DNA of 64,000 bases from Micromonospora tarapacensis (GCF_019697375.1 NZ_JAHCDI010000004.1:3335324-3399323), one strand, 5' to 3'; positions 18,036 to 31,826 are shown, counted from the first letter of the stretch. Numbers and translations: made by a program. The notes: generated by a model not told the origin, from the sequence alone.

Positions 18036-18156
18036 CGTGCGGGGTGGTTCAGGGGCGGGTGCCGCCCATGTCACGGAGGGTGAGACATCGCTCTCCGTGG
18101 TCAGCCTGCCGGGCGGCACCATAGCCACAGTTTGACCGGGTGAACCGGTCGTCGGG

Positions 18157-21057
<2,901 letters not shown>

Positions 21058-21060
21058 TCA

Positions 21061-21083
21061 CCGCCCTCCGCACCGGAGGGCGG
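21061..21083. terminator. Second hairpin next to the ACT/GNAT gene end
   Basis: CCGCCCTCCG and CGGAGGGCGG form a perfect 10-base stem with loop CAC, 19 bases past the ACT/GNAT stop on the reverse strand. With the hairpin at 21021-21057 it makes a tandem terminator. Confidence 0.7.
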
Positions 21084-21101
21084 TCGTCTGTCACCCCGGC
21101 C

Positions 21102-22169
21102 TCAGCCGGGGCTCTCCGCGGGCGCCGGCACCTCGGCGATCAGCGGCACGGTCATGGTCATGGTCAACAGGGAGTCGTCCCGCTCGACCGCGATCGGTCG
21201 GGACAGTCGCCGCAGCGTACGCAGCATCGGCGCGTTGTCCGCCTGGACGTGCAGCACCATCGCCGCGTAGCCGGCCGACTCGGCCTGCCGAGTCAGCCGC
21301 CGCAGCAGGGTCGAGCCGAGCCCGCGCCGCTGCCAGTCGTCGCGTACCAGCAGCGCCAGCTCGGCCTCGTCGCCCTCGGCGAGCAGGTTCGCCATCGCGA
21401 CGACCGACTCCGCCGCCCCGCCGGAGCCGGTCGTCGCGGCGACCAGGGTGAGCCCACGGGCCGGCTCCAGCAGCCGACGCAGCCGGGCCGGGGAGGGCTG
21501 GGCAGCGCCGCCCAGGTAGCGACGCTGGCGGCTGCGCGCCGAGCAGGCCTGGTGCAGTTCGACCACCGCCGTCAGGTCGTCCGCGACGGCGGGGCGTACG
21601 GTCAGCTCGGCGCCGTCCGGCAGGACCACGGTGACCTGCTCGCCCGCGCGCCGGGCCGCGGTGGCGCCCAGCTCCAGCAGCGCCTGTGCCCGTGCGTACT
21701 CGGCCGGCGTGAAGCTCGGCGCGACACGGTGCAGAGCGTACGAACCGCCGTTCGGGTCGGCCAGCAGCATCGTCGCGCCGTCGATCCCCGGTCGGGCCGC
21801 GGCCGGCGCGGGTCGCCAGGTCACCTCGTCGGCACCGAGCAGGGCACGCAACACCTCCCCGGTCGCGTCCGGGTCGTGGACCAGTCGGGTCGCCAGCCCG
21901 AGCACCCGGGTCGGCTGGTCGGCCAGGCCACGCGCTTCGCTGCGCGCCACCCAGCACTCCCGCCCCCGCCCCCGCTCGACGGCGGCGATGAGATCCGGCT
22001 CGTCGATCGTGTCCGGCGCATCGACGAGGAAGTCGTCGACGGCACCGTGCTCGGTGGTGTGCACCTGCACGGTGAGGATGTTGACTCCGCGCAACGCGAG
22101 GCTCGCCGTGAGGACCGACAGGTAGCCCGGCCGGTCGTCCACGGTGGCCCGGATCCGCCACAGCGTCAT
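21102..22169 (-). CDS. ACT domain and GNAT acetyltransferase fusion protein
   Basis: A 355-residue protein. The N-terminal ~80 residues (WRIRATVDDRPGYLSVLTAS, GVNILTVQVHT) form an ACT domain of the kind that senses amino acids. A middle region of ~100 residues is unassigned. The C-terminal ~150 residues form a GNAT domain with AELALLVRDDWQRRGLG, containing the acetyl-CoA loop, and ESAGYAAMVLHVQADNAPM. This suggests ligand-controlled acetylation of an unknown protein or metabolite. ATG 22169 has GGGAGG upstream. The preceding gene, 105 bases away on the same strand, is also an ACT protein, so the two probably work together. Confidence 0.82.
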   Translation of the reverse strand: MTLWRIRATVDDRPGYLSVLTASLALRGVNILTVQVHTTEHGAVDDFLVDAPDTIDEPDLIAAVERGRGRECWVARSEARGLADQPTRVLGLATRLVHDPDATGEVLRALLGADEVTWRPAPAAARPGIDGATMLLADPNGGSYALHRVAPSFTPAEYARAQALLELGATAARRAGEQVTVVLPDGAELTVRPAVADDLTAVVELHQACSARSRQRRYLGGAAQPSPARLRRLLEPARGLTLVAATTGSGGAAESVVAMANLLAEGDEAELALLVRDDWQRRGLGSTLLRRLTRQAESAGYAAMVLHVQADNAPMLRTLRRLSRPIAVERDDSLLTMTMTVPLIAEVPAPAESPG

Positions 22170-22274
22170 CGTTGCCTCCCTTCCCGTGCCACCCTCGCCT
22201 GCGGCTGTTGCCAGCCGGTTGCCCAACCGTGTCCGGCCGCGACCGGCCCTGCGGTCTGCGTCACAGCCGGCGGG

Positions 22275-22979
22275 TCACGGGTTGGTGCTGATCGACGGGG
22301 TGCCGACCAGATCCAGCCGGTCGCCGAGAATGACCGCGCTGGCCCGGACCAGTTGGGCCAGCCGGTCGACCTCGGTGGAGTGGAACGAGGCCGGGGAGAG
22401 GGTCTCGCCGTGCTCGCGGGAGACCACCATGACCAGCCCGGCCCGACCGAACGGGGCGACCGCGAAGTGGCCGCCGTCGGGCATGGTCATCGACCGGGCC
22501 CGCAGCGGTGTCACCTCCGGCAGCTGCGGCGGTACGGGCGTACGCCAACTGGCGTGCCCCACCGTCGCCCCGCCGCCACCGCCGGTGCGTGACGCCCAGT
22601 CGACCGGCACCATCGCCGCCACCGCCCAGTCGGCGGCGAGCAGGCCGGGCACCGCGTCGACCAGGGTGGCCAGCCCGTCGGCCGGGTTGGCGGCGACCTG
22701 CGCCAGCAGTTCGGCGTCCTGGCCGGTGGTGGTGGGCGCGCCGATCGCCCGCCACACCCCGTCCACCCGCACCCCGGGGATCGCCGCCAGGCCGGCCAGC
22801 AGGCGTTCCACCCGGGCGGCACCCGGCCACACCACGGTGAAGTCGTCGACCGCCCGCCCGCCGAGGCGTTCCAGCACGACCACCTGGACGATGTCCGCGC
22901 CCGACACCCCGAGTGTCCGCGCCACCTGGCCGAGCGTGCCTGGACGGTCCGGCAGGGTGACTCGAACGCGCAACAACAT
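22275..22979 (-). CDS. ACT domain protein with C-terminal GAF-like region
   Basis: A 234-residue protein starting with an ACT domain (LLRVRVTLPDRPGTLGQVAR, SGADIVQVVVLERLGG). The C-terminal ~130 residues (LGDRLDLVGT at the end, and GGHFAVAPFGRAGLVMVVSR) look like a small GAF-type sensory fold; this part is a weak call. ATG 22979 has GGAGGGG 7 bases ahead. It is upstream of the ACT/GNAT gene and probably in one operon with it. No DNA-binding or catalytic motif is visible. Confidence 0.78.
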   Translation of the reverse strand: MLLRVRVTLPDRPGTLGQVARTLGVSGADIVQVVVLERLGGRAVDDFTVVWPGAARVERLLAGLAAIPGVRVDGVWRAIGAPTTTGQDAELLAQVAANPADGLATLVDAVPGLLAADWAVAAMVPVDWASRTGGGGGATVGHASWRTPVPPQLPEVTPLRARSMTMPDGGHFAVAPFGRAGLVMVVSREHGETLSPASFHSTEVDRLAQLVRASAVILGDRLDLVGTPSISTNP

Positions 22980-23092
22980 CTCAAACCCCTCCGCTCGGCG
23001 GGCCGACGCGGTGGCCGGCAGGCTGGTCACAGCCTGACAGTTGACCATTTCGTCCCTGTTGCGGCGGCATGTCCCGAGGGTCAAACCTGACC

Positions 23093-23121
23093 TTGACAAC
23101 CCGCCCGAGCTGCCATGAACT
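23093..23121 (+). promoter_or_regulatory. Probable leaderless promoter of the kinase/ACAD operon
   Basis: TTGACA (23093-23098), a 17-base spacer and TGAACT (23116-23121) place the expected transcription start on the A of ATG 23128. This explains why no ribosome site is seen before that gene. Confidence 0.55.
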
Positions 23122-23127
23122 GTGCGG

Positions 23128-24201
23128 ATGACCGATCCGGCCGAGGGCACGACCGCTTCCGCCACCGGCTCCCCCGCCGGTCTGGATCTTGATCGGCTCC
23201 GCGGCCACCTGGCCCGGCACCGGCCCGATCTGGCCGCCGGGCCGCTGCGGGCCGAGCTGATCGCCGGCGGCCGGTCGAACCTGACCTACCTGGTCCGGGC
23301 CGGCGGGCAGGAGCTGGTGCTGCGCCGCCCGCCGCTCGGGCACGTGCTGGCCACCGCGCACGACATGACCCGCGAGTTCCGGGTGATCTCGGCCTTGGCG
23401 CCGACCGCCGTGCCGGTGCCCCGGGCCGTGCTGCTGTGCCCGGACGCCGACGTGCTCGGTGCCCCGTTCTACCTGATGGAGCGGGTCACCGGTGAGGTGC
23501 TCCGCGACCGCGCCCGGACCGACCAGCTCACCGCCGAGCAGCGGTACGGGCTGGTCATGGCGATGATGGACACCCTCGCGGCACTGCACGCGGTCGAGCC
23601 GGCGGCGGTCGGTCTGGCGGATTTCGGCCGACCGGAGGGCTACCTCGCCCGGCAGGTCCGCCGCTGGGCCGCCCAGCTGGACCGCTCCCGGAGCCGACCG
23701 CTGCCCGGCATCGACGAGCTGCGCGACCGACTCGCCGCCACCGCGCCCGAGGGGGCGAACGCGGGCCGCGTGGTACACGGCGACTACCGGCTGGACAACC
23801 TGCTCGCCACGGTCGACCCGGTGGCGGTGACGGCGGTGCTCGACTGGGAGATGGCCACCCTCGGCGACCCGCTGGCCGACCTCGGGCTGCTGCTGACGTA
23901 CTGGGAGGTGCTCGGCGACCGCGACGGCGCCGACGGCAACCCGGTCGCCGACGGACTCGGCCCGCGCGCCGGCTTCCCCGGCGGGGCCGAGTTGATCGAG
24001 AGGTACGCGGCCCGCAGCGACGTCGACGTCGGACCGTTGCACTGGCACGTGGCGCTGGGCTGCTTCAAACTCGCCGTGATCTGCGAGGGCATCCACTACC
24101 GGCACACCCTCGGGCAGACCCTCGGCGCGGGGTTCGGCACCATCGGCGACATGGTGGCCCCACTTGTCGACCACGGTCTGACCGCGGCAAGGGAGGCGTG
24201 A
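23128..24201 (+). CDS. APH-like phosphotransferase paired with acyl-CoA dehydrogenase
   Basis: A 357-residue kinase of the aminoglycoside phosphotransferase/choline kinase fold. [10 protein letters not shown] is the nucleotide loop, VLRRPPLGH contains the ATP-binding Lys-equivalent segment, [13 protein letters not shown] is the catalytic loop and [17 protein letters not shown] binds the metal. This subgroup is fused to an acyl-CoA dehydrogenase in mammalian ACAD10/ACAD11. Here the two are adjacent genes overlapping by one base (TGATG). It probably phosphorylates a hydroxyacyl-CoA for the partner enzyme (inferred). Not expected to confer antibiotic resistance. Confidence 0.86.
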   Translation: MTDPAEGTTASATGSPAGLDLDRLRGHLARHRPDLAAGPLRAELIAGGRSNLTYLVRAGGQELVLRRPPLGHVLATAHDMTREFRVISALAPTAVPVPRAVLLCPDADVLGAPFYLMERVTGEVLRDRARTDQLTAEQRYGLVMAMMDTLAALHAVEPAAVGLADFGRPEGYLARQVRRWAAQLDRSRSRPLPGIDELRDRLAATAPEGANAGRVVHGDYRLDNLLATVDPVAVTAVLDWEMATLGDPLADLGLLLTYWEVLGDRDGADGNPVADGLGPRAGFPGGAELIERYAARSDVDVGPLHWHVALGCFKLAVICEGIHYRHTLGQTLGAGFGTIGDMVAPLVDHGLTAAREA

Positions 24202-25421
24202 TGGACTTCGCGTACGACGCCCGGACCGAGCAGTTGCGCGGGGAACTCGCGGAGTTCCTGGAGCAGCACGTCTACCCGGCCGAGGCGGTGCACGCCGCCC
24301 AGGTGGCCGCCGCCGGTGACCCGTGGGCCCGCCCGCCGGTCATGACCGAGCTGAAGGCCGAGGCGCGCCGGCGCGGCCTGTGGAACCTCTTCCTGCCCGA
24401 CCCGCGCCACGGTGCCGGGCTCACCAACCTCCAGTACGCTCCGCTGGCCGAGTTGACCGGGCGCAGCCCGCACCTCGCCCCGGAGGCGCTCAACTGCGCG
24501 GCGCCGGACACCGGCAACATGGAGCTGCTCGCCGAGTTCGGCTCCCCCGCCCAGCAACAGCGGTGGCTGGCGCCACTGCTAGCCGGGGAGATCCGCTCCG
24601 CGTTCTGCATGACCGAACCGGAGGTCGCCTCCTCGGACGCGACGAACATCGCCACGTCGATCCGTCGCGACGGCGGCCACTACGTGATCGACGGCCGCAA
24701 GTGGTGGTCCTCCGGGGCGATGGACCCGGCCTGCGAACTCCTCATCGTGATGGGCAAGACCGACCCGGACGCCGACCGGCACAAGCAGCAGAGCATGATC
24801 CTGGTTCCGCGGGACACCCCGGGGGTCACGGTCCGCCGGGGGATGACGGTCTTCGGCTACGGCGACGCCCCGCACGGCGGGCACGCCGAGGTCGACTTCC
24901 ATGGCGTACAGGTGCCGGCGGAGAATCTGGTCGGCGCCGAGGGCAGCGGTTTCGCCATCGCCCAGGCGCGGCTCGGCCCCGGCCGGATCCACCACTGCAT
25001 GCGCCTGGTCGGGATGGCCGAGCGAGCCCTGGAACTGCTCTGCCGGCGGGCCGCCGAGCGGGTCGCCTTCGGCCGCCCGCTCGCCGAGCAGGGCGTGGTA
25101 CGCGAGTGGATCGCCGAGTCCCGGGTCCGCATCGAACAGACCCGACTGCTGGTGCTCAAGACGGCCTGGCTGATGGACACCGTCGGCAACAAGGGCGCAC
25201 ACACCGAGATCCAGGCCATCAAGATCGCCACACCGGCGATGGCCGAGTGGGTGATCGACAGGGCGATCCAGACCCACGGTGCTGCCGGGGTCAGCCAGGA
25301 CACCCCGCTGGCCGCACTCTGGGCGCAGGCTCGCACGCTCCGCCTCGCCGACGGTCCCGACGAGGTGCACCGGGCCAGCCTCGCCAAGCGCGAGCTGCGC
25401 CGCTGGGCCAGCTCCCCCTGA
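24201..25421 (+). CDS. Acyl-CoA dehydrogenase (ACAD10/11-like)
   Basis: A 406-residue flavoprotein. The N-terminal helical domain is followed by [16 protein letters not shown] (FAD/substrate loop), [12 protein letters not shown], and a C-terminal helical part with [26 protein letters not shown] and [11 protein letters not shown]. This pattern is typical of the ACAD10/11 branch. It shares one base with the phosphotransferase stop, and AAGGGAGG lies ahead of ATG 24201. Together they probably degrade 4-hydroxy or branched acids, by analogy with the eukaryotic fusion. Confidence 0.93.
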   Translation: MDFAYDARTEQLRGELAEFLEQHVYPAEAVHAAQVAAAGDPWARPPVMTELKAEARRRGLWNLFLPDPRHGAGLTNLQYAPLAELTGRSPHLAPEALNCAAPDTGNMELLAEFGSPAQQQRWLAPLLAGEIRSAFCMTEPEVASSDATNIATSIRRDGGHYVIDGRKWWSSGAMDPACELLIVMGKTDPDADRHKQQSMILVPRDTPGVTVRRGMTVFGYGDAPHGGHAEVDFHGVQVPAENLVGAEGSGFAIAQARLGPGRIHHCMRLVGMAERALELLCRRAAERVAFGRPLAEQGVVREWIAESRVRIEQTRLLVLKTAWLMDTVGNKGAHTEIQAIKIATPAMAEWVIDRAIQTHGAAGVSQDTPLAALWAQARTLRLADGPDEVHRASLAKRELRRWASSP

Positions 25422-25830
25422 CCACCCGCCGCACCGCTGGCCCTGCCCCAAGGTGGCGCGTCGGCCGTGGCGCACGCCCGGATGTCACATTCGGTATTCG
25501 TCGACCGGCCCCACCCAATCGCAGTCATGTCCTTTGCTCTGCTTCAACCCACGCATCGGTCACACTCAGTAGCGACCAACGGCCGGCAGCAAAACTCGCT
25601 GCCCACATCACCGCTGCTCGGGAGCTGGTGCGTGGGTTGAAGCAGAGCAAAGCGTGCGGGGTGGACATGGCGATACGGGCGAGATGGTCACGCAGCGTCA
25701 GAACCGCGGGGAGTTACCGGCAGGTGGCATCGTGCCGCGCCGGCTCGTTGACCGGCTCGGCGCCGCTGGCCGCCGCCGCTGGCCGCCGCCGCTGGCCGCC
25801 GCGGGAGGCGGGGCGATCCGGGTGCGGAGA
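25422..25830. other. Intergenic region with repeat copy B and GC-rich tandem sequence
   Basis: This 409-base stretch between the convergent ACAD and cebR genes has no credible gene. It holds the dispersed inverted-repeat element at 25532-25652 and, near 25764-25805, imperfect GCCGCCGCTGG tandem repeats. Confidence 0.6.
25532..25652. repeat. Dispersed 121-bp element with long terminal inverted repeats, copy B
   Basis: Left arm 25532-25555 and right arm 25629-25652 are perfect 24-base inverted repeats (CTTTGCTCTGCTTCAACC, then CACGCA). The right arm is followed by CGTGCGGGGTGG (25653-25664), as in copy A at 17914-18035. The ~73-base centre is unlike that of copy A. No coding frame spans it. 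Confidence 0.82.
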
Positions 25831-26876
25831 TCAGGCGGAGGCGCGCTCGACGAGCTGGGTGTCCAGGACGATGTGTGGCGCGGGAATCTCGTCGCCGCGG
25901 ATCCGGTCGACCAGCAGCCGCGCCATCTGCCGGCCCATCTCCTCCACCGGCTGGAACACCGACGTCAGCGGTGGGTCCGCCTGCCGGGCGATCGGCGCGT
26001 CGTCGAAGCCGACGACGGCCACGTCCTGCGGCACCCGTCGGCCGGCCTCGCGCAGCGTCCGCAACGCGCCGAAGGCCATCAGGTCGGCGGCGACGAACAC
26101 CGCGTCCAGGTCGGGGCAGCGGTCCAGCAGTTGCCGCATGGCCCGCACCCCGCTCTCCTCGCTGAAGTCGCCGTACGCGATCAGATCGACGTTGACGCCG
26201 AACCCGGCGGTGCACACTGCGTCCCGGTAGCCGGACAACCGGGCCAGCCCGGCGCCCATGTCCTGCGGGCCGGCGATGGTGGCGATGCGCCGCCGCCCCG
26301 GCTGGCGAGGTGCTCCACCGCCTGCCGCGCCCCGCCGGCGTTGTCGACGTCGACGAACGAGGCGGGCTGGGCGTCGGGGTGCAGCATCCGCGCGGGCCGG
26401 CCGCCGAGCACCATCGGCAGGCCGCGCTCCTCCAGCAGGGTGGGCAGCGGATCGGAGTCGTGCAGCGACAGCAGCAACACCCCGTCGACGTGCTGGTTGG
26501 TCAGGTGGTGCTCGACCCGTTCCCGTTCCAGCGGTGACTGCGCCATGGCCAGCCAGAGCTGCAACGGCGTCTCCAGCAGGGCCGAGCTGATCCCGCGGAC
26601 GATGCCGGCGAAGAACGGCTCGGCGAAGAGCCGGTCACCGGACTCGCTGACCACCAGCGCCACCGAGTCGGTCCGCTGGGTGACCAGCGCCCGGGCGGCC
26701 CGGTTCGGCACGTAGCCCAGCTCCGCGATGGCCTGCTGGACGGCGGCGCGGGCCTCCGGACTCACCTGGGGAGAGCCGTTGACCACGCGGGAGACCGTGC
26801 CGCGGCCGACACCGGCGCGGGCGGCGACCGCGTCGAGGGTCGGGCGCCCGAGCGACCGGGTGCGCTGCGTTGTCAT
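25831..26876 (-). pseudogene. cebR: LacI family repressor CebR-like, one-base frameshift near 26297
   Basis: A LacI/GalR regulator of ~348 residues. The N-terminal HTH is PTLDAVAARAGVGRGTVSRV with hinge VSPEARAAVQQAIAELGYVP; the sugar-binding core has VDGVLLLSLHD, FVAADLMAFGAL and VAVVGFDDAPIA. After HLASRG the frame changes. One more G or C in the CCCC/GGGG run at 26296-26299 restores GRRRIATIAGPQDMGAG, a standard LacI block, so the two halves are one gene. It lies downstream of bglC in the ceb cluster. CebR boxes occur at cebE and the GH9 gene, so it is the likely cellobiose-responsive repressor. ATG start at 26876. Confidence 0.85.
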
Positions 26877-26896
26877 CGTCTGCTCCTCCGACGTCA

Positions 26897-26937
26897 GGCG
26901 GCCCCGGCACCTGCTCCAGGGTCGGTGCCGGGCCGCC
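26897..26937 (-). terminator. Hairpin between bglC and cebR
   Basis: GGCGGCCCCGGCAC and GTGCCGGGCCGCC pair with one bulged C around a 14-base loop, just past the bglC stop. It may end or attenuate the ceb transcript before cebR, giving the repressor its own level of expression. Confidence 0.5.
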
Positions 26938-26958
26938 CGCTACTGGCTGGCCATCGCC

Positions 26959-28388
<1,430 letters not shown>

Positions 28389-28392
<4 letters not shown>

Positions 28393-29231
28393 GACTTGAC
28401 TGCACCTTCCATGATCCCGCCGATGATCTGGCGGCCGAACAGGAGAAAGACGAGCACCAGCGGGATGGTGCCGACCGCCGTGGCGGCGAAGACCTGGGAG
28501 TAGTCGGTGTAGTACGCGTACGACAGGAAGGAGAGCGAGACCTGCAGGGTCGGGTTCTCCGGGGAGAGGATCGCGTACGGCCAGAGGAAGGAGTTCCAGG
28601 TCTCCATGAACGTCAGCAACCCGAGCACGCCGGCCGCCGGCCGCAGCGCGGGCAGCACGATGTTCCAGTAGATCCGGAAGGTGCTGGCCCCGTCGACCCG
28701 GCCGGCCTCGATCAGCTCGTCCGAGATCGCCTGACTGGCGTACTGCCGCATCATGAACACGCCGAAGGCGCTGACCAGGAACGGCACGGTGACCGCGTAG
28801 AGAGTGTCGTACCAGTCCAGCGACTGCATCATGCTCCAGAGCGGGATGAGGCCCATCTGGGTCGGGATCATCATGGTGACGATGATCGCCAGCAGCAGCA
28901 CGTTGCGACCGCGGAAGCGCAGCTTCGCGAAGGCGAAGCCGGCCAGGGAGCCGGTAAGCACCACCGACACGGTGACCACCGAGGAGACGATGATCGAGTT
29001 CATCAGGCCCTTGAGGAAGTTGGCCGCGTCGTTGTCGAGCACCCGGCCGAAGTTGTCGCCGAACGCGCCGCCGGGGGTCATCGGCGGCGGCACGTCGTTG
29101 ATGGACTCCAGGCTGCGGGTCCCGATCACGATCATGTAGTAGAAGGGGTAGATCGACAGCAGCGCCGCCAGGACGAGCGCCATGTAGGTGAGTGGACTGG
29201 TGCGCCACAGGCGCCTTGAAGCCGAGGTCAT
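28389..29231 (-). CDS. cebG: Cello-oligosaccharide ABC transporter permease CebG
   Basis: A 280-residue MalG-type permease with six predicted membrane helices. The EAA loop that docks the ATPase is [20 protein letters not shown]. It begins 10 bases after cebF and its stop overlaps bglC. The transport ATPase is not in this cluster; in streptomycetes the shared MsiK ATPase serves this role. ATG 29231. Confidence 0.9.
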
Positions 29232-29241
29232 CGATCTTTCC

Positions 29242-30210
29242 TCACTTGGCCGCGCGGCGGACGAGTACGAAGTTGATCAGCGACACGAAGACGATGATCA
29301 TGAAGATCGCCCAGGCCACCGCTGCCCCGTAACCTGCGGTGCTCAGGTTGTAGATGCCCTTCTCGTACATGTACATGGCGAGGGTCTGGTACTCCCGCTG
29401 GTTGCCGCCGATGATGCTGCCGTTGGCGAAGAGCAGCGGCTCGGTGAAGAGCTGCATGCCGCCGATCGTGGAGAGGATGACCACGAAGATGAAGGTGGGC
29501 TTGAGCATCGGCAGGGTGATCTGCCAGAACTGCCGCCACGGGCTGGCCCCGTCGATCGCGGCCGCCTCGTACAGATCCTTCGGGATGGCCTGCATGCCGG
29601 CGAGCAGGATCAGGGTGTTGTAGCCGGTCCACCGCCAGTTGACCATCGTGGCGATCGCGGTCCAGGAACTCCACTCCTGTGCGCGCCAGTCGATCTGGTC
29701 CACGCCGACGAGGTTGAGCAGCCAGTTGAACAGGCCGAAGTCGCGCTGGAACAGCATGCCGAAGACGATCGCGACGGCGGCCACCGAGACCACGTTCGGC
29801 ACGAAGATGGCCAACCGGAAGAAGGTCTTGGCGCGCAGCAGGGTCTGGTTGAGCAGGTTCGCCAGGAACAGCGCCATCAGCAGCTGCGGGATGGTCGACA
29901 GGGCGAAGATGCCGAACGTGTTGATCAGCGCGTTCCAGAAGTAGTCGTCGGAGATCAACTCGGTGTAGTTGTCGAACCCGATGAACGTGTGCTCGCCGAC
30001 CATGTCCCAGTCGTGCAACGACATCCAGGCGGTGCGCAGCATCGGGTACAACCCGAAGGCCCCGAAGATCAGGAAGAACGGCGCGATGTAGAGGTACGGC
30101 GAGTACTTGATGTCCAGGCGGTTGAGGAAGTACCTCCGGCGGCGCCGGGAGGCGACGTCGGGAGGTGGCGGTGCTGCTGGCGGCGGCGCCGTGGTGGCCG
30201 AAAGGCTCAT
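29242..30210 (-). CDS. cebF: Cello-oligosaccharide ABC transporter permease CebF
   Basis: A 322-residue MalF-type permease. After a Pro/Ala-rich and then Arg-rich cytoplasmic start, six membrane helices follow (SPYLYIAPFFLIFGAFGLYP is the first). The EAA loop is LYEAAAIDGASPWRQFWQIT. It pairs with CebG to form the membrane channel for CebE-delivered cellobiose. The 192-base gap to cebE contains a stem-loop that may lower expression of the permeases relative to the binding protein. Confidence 0.9.
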   Translation of the reverse strand: MSLSATTAPPPAAPPPPDVASRRRRRYFLNRLDIKYSPYLYIAPFFLIFGAFGLYPMLRTAWMSLHDWDMVGEHTFIGFDNYTELISDDYFWNALINTFGIFALSTIPQLLMALFLANLLNQTLLRAKTFFRLAIFVPNVVSVAAVAIVFGMLFQRDFGLFNWLLNLVGVDQIDWRAQEWSSWTAIATMVNWRWTGYNTLILLAGMQAIPKDLYEAAAIDGASPWRQFWQITLPMLKPTFIFVVILSTIGGMQLFTEPLLFANGSIIGGNQREYQTLAMYMYEKGIYNLSTAGYGAAVAWAIFMIIVFVSLINFVLVRRAAK

Positions 30211-30357
30211 GACGACACTCCGCTGCGCTCCGTGCCGCCACGAGGCACCAGGGCACTGATGTGATGGTTCGCTCGCTTACGCTCGCTCATGAGAAGTTCC
30301 TTTTTCCGGCGAGGCCCGGGGGCCCTCGCGCAGGGTGCTACGCGGAGGGGACCGACC

Positions 30358-30388
30358 GGTGGCGTTCGGGTAGTCCCCGAACGCCACC
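30358..30388 (-). terminator. Stem-loop after cebE (probable attenuator)
   Basis: GGTGGCGTTCGGG and CCCGAACGCCACC form a perfect 13-base stem with a 5-base loop, 15 bases downstream of the cebE stop. Such structures often protect binding-protein mRNA or partly stop transcription ahead of permease genes. Confidence 0.6.
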
Positions 30389-30402
30389 GGAAGGGGAATC
30401 AA

Positions 30403-31689
30403 TCAGAAGGCACCCTGAGTCGTTGCGTCCGTGGTGAACTGCTTCCAGGCCTCGTCCTTACTGGCCTGCCCGTTCTCGAACGCCCGCATCGCCGGCTCGA
30501 ACGCGTTCTCCTTCACCGCCTGGTGCTTCGGGCCGAGGTGGATCGGCTCGATCTGGGCGACGCTCTCGCCGAAGATCTTGCCGGTCGGCGCGTTGCTGAA
30601 GTACTCGTTGGTGTAGCTGAGGAAGGCCTCGTTCTTCAGCGCCTCCAGGTTGGTGGGCAGCGGGCCCTTGGCCTTGAAGGCCTCCACCTGGCTGGTGGCG
30701 TTGGTCAGGAACTGGGCGAGCTTCGCCGCCTCCTCCGGGTACTTGCTCTGCTCCGGCACGGCCAGCCACGAGCCGCCCCAGTTGCCGCCGCCGCCCGGCA
30801 CGGCCGCCACGTCCCACTTGCCCTTGTTCTCCTCACCGGAGTTGTCCGCGACGATGCCGAGCATCCAGGACGGGCAGAAGGTGGCCGCGAAGGTGCCCTG
30901 CTTGAAGCCGCCGGACCACTCGGGCGACCAGGTGGACGCCTTGGCGGAGATGTCGGCCATCGAGGTGGCGGTCTCCCAGGCGGCCTTCACCGCGGGGCTG
31001 GAGTCCGCGATGATGTTGTTCTCCTTGTCGTAGAACAGGTCGGCGCCCTGCTGGAACAGCACGCCGTTGGAGACGGCGGTGATCGAGTCGACGAAGGCCT
31101 TGCCGGTGGCCTGCTTGTACTTCTGGCCGGCCTGGTGGAAGCCGTTCCATTCCGGCCAGAGCGCCGACACCTGGTCCCGCTCGGTGGGCAGGCCGGCCGC
31201 CGCGAACAGGTCCTTGCGGTAGCAGACCGCGAGGCTGCCGACGTCGGTCGGCAGGCCGATCAGCCGACCGTCCGGCGCCTTGCCCAGCTCCCACTTCCAG
31301 GGCAGGTAGTCGTCGGAGATCTCGGAGGAGACCAGCGGAGCAAGGTCGGCCCAGTTGCGCGGGTTGGCCTTGAACTCGTTGAGAATGCCCTCTTCCAGGG
31401 CGGTCACGTCGGCCGCGCCCTTGCCGGTGGCGAGGTAACGGACCAGCTTGGGCCGGTACTCGCCGAGCTGCGCGGTCTTGCGCAGCTCGACCTTGATGCC
31501 GGTCTGCTGCTCGTACTGCTTGACGAGCTCGTCGTAGCCCATCTCGCCGAAGGTGTCGACGACCAGCTTGTCGGGCTTCTCGCCCTCAGCCGGCGTGTCG
31601 TCGTTGCCGCAAGCCGCGAGCCCGCCGATGGCGGTGATCGCGGCCAGGGCGGCTGCCGCCATGCGGGTACGCCGCGTGGTGAGGTTCAT
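30403..31689 (-). CDS. cebE: Cello-oligosaccharide-binding lipoprotein CebE
   Basis: A 428-residue ABC solute-binding protein. A signal peptide ends in lipobox LAAC (Cys about residue 27). The mature part has the family 1 fold: VTALEEGILNEFKANP, PDGRLIGLPTDVGSLAVCYR, WLAVPEQSKYPEEAAKLAQF. The gene order cebE-cebF-cebG-bglC and the two CebR boxes upstream identify the ligand as cellobiose or cellotriose with good confidence. ATG 31689 has AGAGGGG ahead. Confidence 0.92.
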   Translation of the reverse strand: MNLTTRRTRMAAAALAAITAIGGLAACGNDDTPAEGEKPDKLVVDTFGEMGYDELVKQYEQQTGIKVELRKTAQLGEYRPKLVRYLATGKGAADVTALEEGILNEFKANPRNWADLAPLVSSEISDDYLPWKWELGKAPDGRLIGLPTDVGSLAVCYRKDLFAAAGLPTERDQVSALWPEWNGFHQAGQKYKQATGKAFVDSITAVSNGVLFQQGADLFYDKENNIIADSSPAVKAAWETATSMADISAKASTWSPEWSGGFKQGTFAATFCPSWMLGIVADNSGEENKGKWDVAAVPGGGGNWGGSWLAVPEQSKYPEEAAKLAQFLTNATSQVEAFKAKGPLPTNLEALKNEAFLSYTNEYFSNAPTGKIFGESVAQIEPIHLGPKHQAVKENAFEPAMRAFENGQASKDEAWKQFTTDATTQGAF

Positions 31690-31812
31690 CCTGACCCCTC
31701 TTTCGATGGTGAGGCTGGTTTACGTGTGGTGGGGGGTGCCGCAGCGCTGCCGACACCGACTCGGTCAGCCGGCATCGGCGTCCCATCAGGCGAAATTGTG
31801 ATCCACGCCTCT

Positions 31813-31826
31813 TGGGAACGCTCCCA
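31813..31826. promoter_or_regulatory. CebR box 1 upstream of cebE
   Basis: TGGGAACGCTCCCA differs by one base from the perfect CebR palindrome TGGGAGCGCTCCCA. It lies 124 bases upstream of the cebE ATG. Confidence 0.8.

Noticed and set aside
23128..24201. Aminoglycoside resistance kinase
   Set aside because: The fold is APH-like, but pairing with an acyl-CoA dehydrogenase and the ACAD10/11-type motifs point to acyl metabolism.
30308..30331. GCGAGG/CCTCGC hairpin between cebE and cebF as a second terminator
   Set aside because: No T run or strong stem follows on the transcribed strand, and the stem is interrupted.
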